Shown here: positions 1 to 5,689 of the stretch, one piece after another
How the letters are laid out: each line of letters opens with the position of its first letter
How positions within the stretch are numbered: the stretch's first letter is position 1
DNA from: an uncultured cyanobacterium
GTDB lineage: Bacteria > Cyanobacteriota > Cyanobacteriia > Cyanobacteriales > Geitlerinemataceae
Assembly (NCBI GenBank): GCA_937121005.1
Contig: CAKZKB010000248.1
Coordinates: forward strand, 1-6,573
Reading direction: 5' to 3'
DNA: 6,573 nt
Made by a program: the position numbers and the translations under genes
Notes under the pieces: model-generated
Seen by the model: only the letters and a program-made list of their open reading frames with translations
Told to the model about the DNA's origin: nothing
Databases searched by the model: none

Positions 1-1
1 T

Positions 2-499
2 ATTTTACCCGAAGTCCAGATGACGTGCTCGCGGGCTGCCATTATTAATGACGGTCGCGTGGTGGCGATCGACGCGATCGAGGCGTTGATGAACCAGATC
101 GCCGAAGGAAGCGGGTACGAGGTGGAAGTGGAAACCGAAACCCTCCCGCCAGAGTGGTTGCAGAACATTCCGGGGGTTAACACCGTCGAAGTTCTCGAAA
201 CAGGGGTGAGAGAAAACCGCCACCGCCTGCGGGTTTTTACGGAGGCGGGTAGCGAACCGGGGAAGGAGATCGCAGCCGCAGCGATCGCCGCCGGGATGGG
301 ATTGTGCGAAATGCGCCGAACTCGCGCTAGTCTCGAGGAGGTGTTTCTGAAGCTGACCACTCGAGACGCGATCGCGATCCCACCCGAGACGGTTGAAAAA
401 GAAGGGGAACGATCGGACAATAATTTCAACGCATCAACGAACAACGAACAACGAACAACGAACAACGAAGAGGATTCAGGCTTGAGAGACGAAGGATGA
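2..499 (+). CDS. Gld-type ABC transporter ATP-binding protein, C-terminal part (5' end outside window)
   Basis: This is the C-terminal 165 residues of an ABC exporter ATPase; codon phase starts at position 2 and the gene begins upstream of the window. The first residues, ILPEVQMTCSRAAIINDGR, match the segment just after the switch-histidine (H-loop) in ABC ATPases, normally preceded by STH. Walker A, Q-loop, signature and Walker B are not in view. The end of the conserved part is RASLEEVFLKLT, the usual closing motif of the DUF4162-like extension in ABC-2 exporter ATPases. About 45 polar residues follow, rich in N, T and E and partly encoded by a heptanucleotide array (435-468); this tail looks like a recent repeat-driven extension. 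The protein would energise the permease encoded 72 bp downstream. GldA-like assignment rests on the neighbouring permease and GldG-like genes. An ATG at 20 is internal and should not be taken as the start. Confidence 0.87.
   Translation: MLPEVQMTCSRAAIINDGRVVAIDAIEALMNQIAEGSGYEVEVETETLPPEWLQNIPGVNTVEVLETGVRENRHRLRVFTEAGSEPGKEIAAAAIAAGMGLCEMRRTRASLEEVFLKLTTRDAIAIPPETVEKEGERSDNNFNASTNNEQRTTNNEEDSGLRDEG
435..468 (+). repeat. Heptamer array ACAACGA inside the ATPase 3' end
   Basis: Four perfect copies of ACAACGA lie at 441-468, preceded by a partial copy at 435-440. The array is in frame within the ATPase gene and, because 7 is not divisible by 3, encodes a 21-nt / 7-residue pattern seen as TNNEQRT then TNNE. 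It resembles cyanobacterial STRR heptamer repeats. The same heptamer occurs inverted at 5951-5979, and a one-transition variant (ACAATGA) occurs at 4188-4227. Confidence 0.9.
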
Positions 500-510
500 A
501 TATTGATTTC

Positions 511-570
511 TCCCCAATCCCCTAATCCCCTAATCCCCCAATTCCTCATACCTCACACCTCATACCTGAA
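511..570 (+). repeat. Intergenic heptamer/octamer array (C-rich STRR-like)
   Basis: Between the ATPase stop and the permease start lie units CCCCAAT, CCCCTAAT (twice) and CCCCCAAT, followed by heptamers TCCTCAT, ACCTCAC, ACCTCAT and ACCTGAA. Read on the minus strand the last four become GG-starting heptamers such as GGTGTGA, the same family as the array at 6453-6536 but in opposite orientation. The array ends one base before the permease ATG, so it fills the position where a ribosome binding site would sit; no Shine-Dalgarno sequence is visible. Confidence 0.88.
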
Positions 571-571
571 T

Positions 572-1372
572 ATGAAAACAGTCGTCGGAAACATTATCGC
601 CATTTATCGCAAGGAATTACAAGGCTATTTTGCCTCGCCTCTGGCGTTGGCGATCGCGGCCGTGTTTTGGCTGGTTTCCGGCTTCTTTTTCGTTGTTATT
701 TTACTCGGTCAAGATGGGATTATCGCCCAAGTTGCCACCCGCGACAGCATGGGAATTACCGATCCGCCGATCGATGCACCTTACGAGTTCTTGCAGTTTT
801 TCCTCAGCGTCATGGGATCGTTTTCCCTATTCGTACTTCCCATGCTTTCTATGGGATTGTATGCTGAAGAACGCAAGCGAGGCACGCTAGAGTTGCTGGC
901 GACTTCTCCATTATATAACTGGACGGTGGCGACAGGCAAGCTCTTAGGGGTACTCACGTTTTTTGTGGCCATGCTGATGCCATTGTTGCTATACGAGGCG
1001 ATCGCGTTTGCAGGGACGAACCCGCCATTTCCAGCGGCCATTCCCTTAGTCGGACACGCGGCTTTAATTCTGTTGGGGGCCAGCATTTTATCCTTGGGAA
1101 TGTTCGTGTCTTCGCTAACTGAAAGTACCTTACTGGCAGCCATTTTAACCTTTGCGTTAGTATTGTTTTTGTGGGTAATCGATAGCGTGGCCCAAAATGC
1201 AGGCGGGGCATTGGGGGCAACATTGGAGCATCTGTCGCTGTTAGATCGCTATTCTAACTTAATTCGGGGTGTTGTCGATACGAGTAGCATTATTTTATTT
1301 CTCAGCTACATTGTTCTCGGCATTTTTCTCACGGCTCAATCGATCGAAGCGTTACGCTTCGGGCGATCGTAA
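572..1372 (+). CDS. ABC-2 type permease, GldF-like
   Basis: This 266-residue integral membrane protein would form the channel of the exporter powered by the upstream ATPase. Six hydrophobic segments are visible at about residues 22-45, 76-97, 123-147, 156-180, 185-205 and 236-256. Between the second and third sits YAEERKRGTLELLATSP (97-113), the cytoplasmic coupling motif (EE-R-GT-E-LL-SP) of ABC-2 / NosY-type permeases. Start choice: the frame is open from a TTG at 503, but those extra 23 residues (PQSPNPLIPQF and so on) are just translated repeat, so ATG 572, which opens with MKTVVGNIIAIYRKEL, is preferred. No good Shine-Dalgarno precedes it. The next gene begins 21 bp downstream, consistent with one operon. 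Family assignment is firm; the transported substrate cannot be read from the sequence. Confidence 0.9.
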   Translation: MKTVVGNIIAIYRKELQGYFASPLALAIAAVFWLVSGFFFVVILLGQDGIIAQVATRDSMGITDPPIDAPYEFLQFFLSVMGSFSLFVLPMLSMGLYAEERKRGTLELLATSPLYNWTVATGKLLGVLTFFVAMLMPLLLYEAIAFAGTNPPFPAAIPLVGHAALILLGASILSLGMFVSSLTESTLLAAILTFALVLFLWVIDSVAQNAGGALGATLEHLSLLDRYSNLIRGVVDTSSIILFLSYIVLGIFLTAQSIEALRFGRS

Positions 1373-1393
1373 ACCCCATTTGCTTATAAAATC

Positions 1394-2191
1394 ATGATTT
1401 CCAAACCGATTTCTTTTCCCGATATTATACAACAGATTCGTTTTCGTTACGAAGACGACATCGATCGCCTCGACACATTCTCGTTTCCCGAAACCGATCG
1501 CCAAGAGTTGCGCGAAGATCTGCAAGGACTCGGCAAGGATCCTCTGGCTAATGCGTCCGAGGAAGTCATTTTTGAACTGCTAAATACGCGCTTGGACGAT
1601 CGCAATGCCGAGCGATTTTACCGTCGGACTTTGTTTCCTTACCTGGATCTGCCTCGACGATCCACATACGCGATCGCGCTTCTCATTCACGCGATCGTCT
1701 CGCAAATGAATCCGAAAAGCTGCTATCTCAACGTCGGAACTTGGTATGGTTTTGCCTTTTTTGTCGGCATGAGCGTTCCAGACAAACTCTGTTTTGGAGT
1801 CGAGGATTTTTCCTCTGGCGGCGATACCCGCGATCGGCGGCACAACTTTTATCGCCAATTTCTCAAGCAAAAAAACAAACATCATTTTTTCTTTGAAGCC
1901 GAATGCGAAACTATGCTAGAATTGTTTCAGAAAGTCAAGATCGGCTTCTTTTTCTATAATGCCTCTTGCGAGTTTGAAGATCAACTCAAAGCCTTGATGC
2001 TGGCCGAACCCTATTTCGACGATCGCTGTATTGTCATGGTGGACGATATCAATCTCAAAGCCACCAAAGAAGCGACGATGGAATTTATGAACTATAGTCG
2101 CGAACCGTACAAGGTCATTTTTGAAAAGTCCACGCCTAAAAACGATTATCCCACCTGGGGAAATGGTATCACGCTCTTACAACGCCTGTAA
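1394..2191 (+). CDS. Degenerate class I SAM methyltransferase-like protein within the ABC operon
   Basis: This soluble-looking 265-residue protein has no signal peptide or membrane segment. An N-terminal, charged, probably helical part (about 1-105) precedes a region with the order of a Rossmann-type methyltransferase: CYLNVGTWYGFAFFVGM (110-126) fits motif I, FGVEDF (134-139) fits the acidic end of strand 2, and IGFFFYNASCEFEDQL followed by RCIVMVDDIN (183-220) fits the strand 4 / strand 5 region of Methyltransf_24-like proteins, which usually read IDGDHSYE and later VVDD. The motif I acidic residue is Asn (N113), and the usual D-x-D-H is replaced by YNAS, so methyl transfer may be lost or altered. 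It lies 21 bp after the permease and 3 bp before the GldG-like gene, so it is almost certainly co-transcribed with both. The fold call is inferred from motif order only; the biological role is unknown. Confidence 0.6.
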   Translation: MISKPISFPDIIQQIRFRYEDDIDRLDTFSFPETDRQELREDLQGLGKDPLANASEEVIFELLNTRLDDRNAERFYRRTLFPYLDLPRRSTYAIALLIHAIVSQMNPKSCYLNVGTWYGFAFFVGMSVPDKLCFGVEDFSSGGDTRDRRHNFYRQFLKQKNKHHFFFEAECETMLELFQKVKIGFFFYNASCEFEDQLKALMLAEPYFDDRCIVMVDDINLKATKEATMEFMNYSREPYKVIFEKSTPKNDYPTWGNGITLLQRL

Positions 2192-2194
2192 ACA

Positions 2195-4192
2195 ATGGAG
2201 AACAAATCGCGATCGAAAAAACGCTATTGGCAATATCTATTTTTGCTGTCCCCTTTCTTTTTGGCGGCTGGCTTTTCGGCTGGCTTCTTGACGGGAGAAT
2301 GGGGGATCGTCCCCGTTACTTTTATTGTCCTTGGTGGGGCGATCGCCTGGGCCGCTTTGGTCTACAAAATTAACAGCGATCGCGGATTTTGGGGTCGCTA
2401 TTCGACAGAAACTAGCATCAACGCCTTGTTTTCCACTGCGGCCATTTTAGCTATCTTAGCAGCAGTTAACTTTTTGGGGGCAAAATACGCCGCTAGCATT
2501 GACTTAACGGAAAACAAACGCTTTACCCTCTCGCCACAGTCGCAAGAAGTCGTCGCCAATTTGGAGACACCCGCTAAACTGTGGGTGTTCAGCATTCGAC
2601 CCGCACCGGAAGAAGCGGCATTGTTAGACAATTACGAACGGGTTTCCGACGGCAATTTTGCCTACGAATACGTCGATCCGCAAGCGGACTTGGGACGAGT
2701 ACAAGAGTTTGGGGTGACGCAGTTTGGCGACGTTTATTTAGAAGTTGGCGATCGCCGTCAGTTCGTCCAGAATATCAGCGATCGCCCTTTAAGCGAAGTC
2801 GAGCTTACCAACAGTCTGGTAAAATTGGTGGCAGGATCGGCACAGAAGATTTATTTCCTCTCGGGCCATGGCGAAAAGTCTCTCGCTGCGGCCGAAGATA
2901 TCAGCATATCATCGGCTGTCGCTGCTTTGCAAGAGCGCAACTATGCCGTCGAAACGCTGAATTTAGTGGAAGCGGAAACCGTTCCCGACGATGCGGCGGT
3001 GGTGGTCGTGGCCGGGCCGACGGGAGAACTGTTCGAGTCGGAAGTTGAAGCGTTGCGAACTTATTTAGATCGCGGCGGAAGTCTCTTTTTAGCCATCGAT
3101 CCCGATACGGATCCGGGAGTGGAACCGTTGTTAGCAGATTGGGATCTCTCCCTTGACGATCGCATCGCCATCGACCCGGAACGGTGGATGCAAGGCTTAG
3201 GGCCAGCCGCACCCGTGGCCGTCGATTATGGCGTTCATCCCATCACTGAAGATTTTGCAAACAACTTTTCGATTTATCCAGTAGTACGACCGATTGTGTT
3301 AGACTCAGAGGACGATCGCACGTTTCCTTTAGTGTTTACCAGCGATGCTAGTTGGGCCGAAAGCGATTTAGAAGAAAGTCCCGATTGGGAATTCGACCCG
3401 CAAAGCGATCGTCGCGGGCCGTTGGTTCTCGCAGTGGCATCGAGTCGGTTTATAGATGAAGGTGTCGCCGACAGCGATACTGATGAGGTGACAGAAACGG
3501 ATGCGGAAAATGAAGCAGAAACCGACAGCGAGGCGGTGGAGACCGAAACGCTAGAGAATGATGCTGTTGTCACCGACACTGACAGCGATGAAGTCAACGA
3601 AGAAACCGAAGATAATGCTGATGTGACTGACACGGACAGCGAGGTTGAGAACGAAGAAGCGTCGTCTGAAGATGCTAATATTAATGACAGCGAAGCGGTG
3701 GAAACCGAAACGCCAGAAAATGATGCTGTTGTCACCGACACTGACAGCAATGAAGTCAGCGAGGAAACCGAAGATAATGCCGATGTGACTAACAGCGACA
3801 GTGAGGAAGTCGGCGATAAAACCTCGTCAGAAGATGCTACTATTACTGACAGCAACGAGACGGAAACCGAAAGCGATGTGACCGACAGCGACACTGAAGA
3901 AACGACGCTGAACCCCGAGTCTCGTTTGGTCGTGTTTGGCGACTCCGACTTTATGGCCGATGGCTTTTTTAACGGTCAGTTGAATGGCGATATTTTCCTC
4001 AACTCCATCGCTTGGTTGAGTCAAGACGACGATCGACCCTTGTCGATCCGTCCGCGAACCGCCGAAAACCGTCGCTTCGAGATCGATCCGCGACAGGCCC
4101 GCTTTTTGACTTGGACGGCCTTGGGAACCTTCCCGGTGGCGGGGTTTGCTGCTAGTCTAATTTTATGGTGGACGAGGCGGCGATCTCAATGA
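2195..4192 (+). CDS. GldG-like ABC transporter auxiliary protein with acidic repeat insert
   Basis: This 665-residue membrane-anchored protein is the auxiliary subunit of the Gld-type exporter. Hydrophobic segments lie at about residues 14-32, 37-58 and 78-97, with a final one at about 639-659 followed by the basic end TRRRSQ. After the third segment comes SIDLTENKRFTLSPQS (101-116), the typical entry to the extracytoplasmic domain of GldG / ABC_transp_aux proteins. Further family marks are FLSGHGEKS (about 221-229), GGSLFLAIDP (about 293-302) and VVFGDSDFMAD (579-589). Between GPLVLAVASSRF and ESRLVVFGDSDF, where I would expect only a short linker, lies a low-complexity acidic stretch (420-575) without Arg or any aromatic residue and with a single Lys. 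ATG 2195 is 3 bp after the preceding stop; translational coupling is likely. The stop codon TGA at 4190-4192 lies within the first copy of a heptamer array. Confidence 0.86.
   Translation: MENKSRSKKRYWQYLFLLSPFFLAAGFSAGFLTGEWGIVPVTFIVLGGAIAWAALVYKINSDRGFWGRYSTETSINALFSTAAILAILAAVNFLGAKYAASIDLTENKRFTLSPQSQEVVANLETPAKLWVFSIRPAPEEAALLDNYERVSDGNFAYEYVDPQADLGRVQEFGVTQFGDVYLEVGDRRQFVQNISDRPLSEVELTNSLVKLVAGSAQKIYFLSGHGEKSLAAAEDISISSAVAALQERNYAVETLNLVEAETVPDDAAVVVVAGPTGELFESEVEALRTYLDRGGSLFLAIDPDTDPGVEPLLADWDLSLDDRIAIDPERWMQGLGPAAPVAVDYGVHPITEDFANNFSIYPVVRPIVLDSEDDRTFPLVFTSDASWAESDLEESPDWEFDPQSDRRGPLVLAVASSRFIDEGVADSDTDEVTETDAENEAETDSEAVETETLENDAVVTDTDSDEVNEETEDNADVTDTDSEVENEEASSEDANINDSEAVETETPENDAVVTDTDSNEVSEETEDNADVTNSDSEEVGDKTSSEDATITDSNETETESDVTDSDTEETTLNPESRLVVFGDSDFMADGFFNGQLNGDIFLNSIAWLSQDDDRPLSIRPRTAENRRFEIDPRQARFLTWTALGTFPVAGFAASLILWWTRRRSQ
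3524..3847 (+). repeat. Two 162-bp tandem coding repeats (54-residue acidic units)
   Basis: Unit 1 is 3524-3685 (residues 444-497) and unit 2 is 3686-3847 (residues 498-551). Both start DSEAVETET and share ENDAVVTDTDS and EETEDNADVT; 41 of 54 residues are identical, and there are no gaps between or within units. Differences cluster in the block VENEEA against EVGDKT. Imperfect relatives flank the pair on both sides (for example ADSDTDEVTETDAE before and DSNETETESDVTDSDTEE after), so the whole insert probably grew by repeat expansion. Confidence 0.93.
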
Positions 4193-4227
4193 ACAATGAA
4201 CAATGAACAATGAACAATGAACAATGA
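4188..4227 (+). repeat. Heptamer array AATGAAC overlapping a stop codon
   Basis: Five perfect copies of AATGAAC run from 4188 to 4222, followed by a partial copy AATGA (4223-4227). The GldG-like stop codon (4190-4192) is inside the first copy, and each later copy also contains a TGA. The final partial copy provides an ATG at 4224 in frame with the aspartyl protease; it is probably an accidental start. Confidence 0.93.
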
Positions 4228-4268
4228 GTAAATTCCCCATACCTTCACTGAAAACAACAACAGCTAAC

Positions 4269-4685
4269 ATGGGAAAAGTTACTGTTCGTATTGTCCTCAC
4301 CAACTTAGAGGACTCGCTGCTGGTCGATCGCGGCATTCTTTCTCCCCAGGAAGTGCGATCGCTGGAGTCCGATCGTGCTATTGTCGATACGGGAGCCACG
4401 CGATTGTGTTTGCCAGCCGCTTTGGTTCGTCAGTTGGGGTTAAGATTCCAACGAGAATTGAATGTGAAAACTGCAGCAGGAATTCGTAAAGGTCGCCTGT
4501 TTCGAGGTGCAATTTTACGAGTGGAAGGACGAGACGGTATTTTCGATTGCTTGGAACTCCCCGACGGAACCGATCCGTTACTCGGCGTTATTCCTTTAGA
4601 GACGTTGGGGTTAGAACCGGATCTCAGACGACAACAGCTACGCTTGTTACCGATGAACGAGGAGGAAACTTACGAAACTGCTTGA
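4269..4685 (+). CDS. Retropepsin-like aspartyl protease (clan AA)
   Basis: This 138-residue single-domain protein resembles the bacterial and cyanobacterial retropepsin-like family. The catalytic motif is AIVDTGATRLCLP (37-49), with Asp40-Thr41-Gly42 in the usual hydrophobic-D-T-G-A setting. The second family mark, a glycine flanked by hydrophobic residues, is LLGVIPLETLGL (104-115). One D-T-G motif per chain implies that an active enzyme would be a homodimer. No signal peptide or membrane helix is visible, so it is probably cytoplasmic. Start choice: ATG 4269 gives MGKVTVRIVLTN, a normal family N-terminus; ATG 4224 would add 15 residues encoded by repeat and low-complexity sequence. It follows the GldG-like gene by 76 bp on the same strand, but the repeat array in the gap and the unrelated function leave operon membership open. 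A terminator-like hairpin follows at 4695. Physiological substrate unknown. Confidence 0.85.
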   Translation: MGKVTVRIVLTNLEDSLLVDRGILSPQEVRSLESDRAIVDTGATRLCLPAALVRQLGLRFQRELNVKTAAGIRKGRLFRGAILRVEGRDGIFDCLELPDGTDPLLGVIPLETLGLEPDLRRQQLRLLPMNEEETYETA

Positions 4686-4694
4686 AGTGAGTTT

Positions 4695-4729
4695 ATCGAC
4701 CAAAAGATGGACGGGTCGATCGCGTTTTT
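4695..4729 (+). terminator. Probable intrinsic terminator after the aspartyl protease gene
   Basis: ATCGACC (4695-4701) pairs perfectly with GGTCGAT (4714-4720) across a 12-nt loop, followed after CGCG by five T (4725-4729). It starts 10 bp after the protease stop codon. The stem is short and the T run is offset by 4 nt, so the call is moderate. Confidence 0.5.
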
Positions 4730-4804
4730 GACAGCTTGGGTTTTGATTTTAGAGACAAAAATCGCGTTTACAGTTTTTAATACCGTTCGTAAATCATATT
4801 CTTG

Positions 4805-4842
4805 AAAAGGGCGATCGCAGCTTCAGGGGCGATCGCTTTTTT
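4805..4842 (+). terminator. Terminator-like hairpin built from two HIP1 octamers
   Basis: GCGATCGC at 4811-4818 pairs with the identical, self-complementary octamer at 4829-4836 across a 10-nt loop. The stem is directly followed by six T (4837-4842) and preceded by AAAAGG, which can extend the pairing with two G-T and four A-T pairs. It has the form of a rho-independent terminator reading rightwards; the A run gives weaker support for the leftward direction. Each HIP1 copy is itself a palindrome, so alternative folding is possible. Confidence 0.55.
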
Positions 4843-4870
4843 GTGGGCATTTGGCAGGTAACAAACCATT

Positions 4871-4899
4871 GTGAATCTCAAGAACTCTTGAGGTTTCAC
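4871..4899. repeat. Imperfect inverted repeat (hairpin) in the convergent gap
   Basis: GTGAATCTCAAG (4871-4882) faces CTTGAGGTTTCAC (4887-4899) across the 4-nt loop AACT. The inner six pairs (CTCAAG/CTTGAG) and the outer five (GTGAA/TTCAC) are perfect, separated by a small internal bulge (T against GT). No T run follows, so it does not look like a terminator. It could be a protein binding site, an RNA hairpin or a mobile-repeat remnant. Confidence 0.7.
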
Positions 4900-4923
4900 G
4901 ATGAAAGCCCACTCTTCTGAATT

Positions 4924-5003
4924 TTGCGGAAAGTCGGGGGTGTAGATTTTCTTCCCCCCGAACTTGCGAAAAGTCAGGGGCGTAGATTTTCTTCCCCCTG
5001 AAC
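4924..5003. repeat. Tandem pair of 40-bp hairpin-forming repeats
   Basis: Units 4924-4963 and 4964-5003 match at 36 of 40 positions, and all four differences are transitions. Each unit holds a 7-bp stem around a 14-nt loop: TCGGGGG (4934-4940) with CCCCCGA (4955-4961), and TCAGGGG (4974-4980) with CCCCTGA (4995-5001). Two of the four differences fall on opposite sides of the same stem position and preserve pairing (G-C in one, A-T in the other). Read leftwards the units lie 53 bp beyond the cpcT stop, and the stems are followed by CTTTT or CTTTC, so they could act as a 3' processing or termination element of cpcT. Confidence 0.85.
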
Positions 5004-5055
5004 TTTTCAAGACCCAAGACGAATTTTGAATTGGAGCGTAGCGACGACTCTACCC

Positions 5056-5643
5056 CTACGCCGGATCTTCGGCAAAACTGGCCCAACGGACGAACTCAAA
5101 CGGCCCGGCGAGCGATCCCCAAACCTGCTCGTTTGTATTGGGATCGAAACCGCGATCGAAACTGATAAAGCGATTTTCGTCAATTTCAAACTCGCTGGCT
5201 AAATAGGTTGTTTTCCCCTTGCGTTCGATGCAACATTTGCGACCCGGTTCCACTTCCCCCTTAAAACTGTTGCCAGTCCACCGGACAATATAACTGCATC
5301 CGCTCAGCAATTGTAGGCGATCGCGCGTCAGCGTCTTTAACTTTTGCGGATCCCTCGCCCCACCATAAAACTCTTCGGGATCGTCGATCGCGTAATTTTC
5401 AATAATAATGCAGTCGTCGCCGGGAGCTAAATTTAACACCCGCGATCGATAGGGTTGGTTCAATAAAATATCGTAAGCCTGCTCCACGTACAAACCGCGA
5501 CCCGAGAGCAGATCCGCCGGAAGCGGACGGACGCAGACGCGGACGTGGGCAAAAAACGGCGGGTTCTCGAACGCCTGTTCTTGGTTGCTGAAGTCTCCCG
5601 CCATCCAGCGAGCCAGCGTAGCCACATCAGTAGAATGAGTCAT
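5056..5643 (-). CDS. cpcT: Phycobilin lyase CpcT (phycocyanin beta-subunit chromophore lyase)
   Basis: CpcT/CpeT-family lyases attach phycocyanobilin to the second cysteine (around position 153-155) of the phycocyanin beta subunit, and of related phycobiliproteins, during phycobilisome assembly. The 195-residue product has the normal family length and is recognisable throughout: MTHSTDVATLARWMAGDFSN (1-20), YVEQAY (52-57), PYRSRV (64-69), GCSYIVRWTGNSFKGE (115-130) and DRGFDPNTNEQVWGSLAGPF (163-182). Tyr65 and Asp163, which I recall as functionally important in a Nostoc CpcT structure, are present. Start choice: the frame is open to an ATG ending at 5706, but family proteins begin MTHSTD, and a perfect -10 box lies between the two ATGs, so 5643 is used. 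Protein is expected to be cytoplasmic with a calycin-like beta barrel. No phycobiliprotein gene is in view, so the lyase is encoded apart from its substrate here. Confidence 0.94.
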   Translation of the reverse strand: MTHSTDVATLARWMAGDFSNQEQAFENPPFFAHVRVCVRPLPADLLSGRGLYVEQAYDILLNQPYRSRVLNLAPGDDCIIIENYAIDDPEEFYGGARDPQKLKTLTRDRLQLLSGCSYIVRWTGNSFKGEVEPGRKCCIERKGKTTYLASEFEIDENRFISFDRGFDPNTNEQVWGSLAGPFEFVRWASFAEDPA

Positions 5644-5683
5644 TCGATTTTGGATTTTAGATCTGGGTATAGCTAAGATTATC

Positions 5684-5689
5684 ATTATA
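5684..5689 (-). promoter_or_regulatory. -10 element of the cpcT promoter, inside an inverted repeat
   Basis: On the minus strand the hexamer is a perfect TATAAT, ending 40 bp before the cpcT ATG, which predicts a leader of roughly 34 nt. At 17-bp spacing the upstream hexamer is TGATGG, a poor -35, so activation or an alternative sigma factor may be involved. GGTATA (5666-5671) and TATACC (5686-5691) form an inverted repeat spanning the -10 region and probable start site, a possible operator. Confidence 0.6.

Larger units (their letters stand above)
4686..5055. other. 370-bp convergent intergenic region without a convincing gene
   Basis: The gap separates the 3' ends of the aspartyl protease gene and cpcT. 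Short open frames on the minus strand (for example 4777-5010 and 4823-5086) read through the 40-bp repeats and give repeated translations such as KFGGKKIYTPDF and KFRGKKIYAPDF. They have no plausible domain or start signal, so I treat them as non-coding. The region holds two terminator-like hairpins, one independent inverted repeat and the hairpin repeat pair, listed separately. Confidence 0.75.

Noticed and set aside
503..571. TTG start giving a 289-residue permease
   Set aside because: The extra 23 residues are translated heptamer repeat; ATG 572 gives a normal ABC-2 permease N-terminus.
2581..3212. Overlapping open frames on both strands inside the GldG-like gene
   Set aside because: They lie wholly within a well-supported coding gene, are Arg/Ser-rich and show no recognisable domain.
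3274..3894. 206-codon minus-strand open frame rich in Ser, Val and Leu
   Set aside because: It is the antisense shadow of the acidic repeat insert (GAC/GAA/ACC codons read backwards). The composition is pure low complexity and no family is recognisable.
4777..5086. Minus-strand open frames (77 and 87 codons) with repeated KF-GKKIY-PDF segments
   Set aside because: The repeated peptide comes from translating the two 40-bp hairpin repeats in different frames. The longer frame overlaps the 3' end of cpcT, and no initiation signal or domain is seen.
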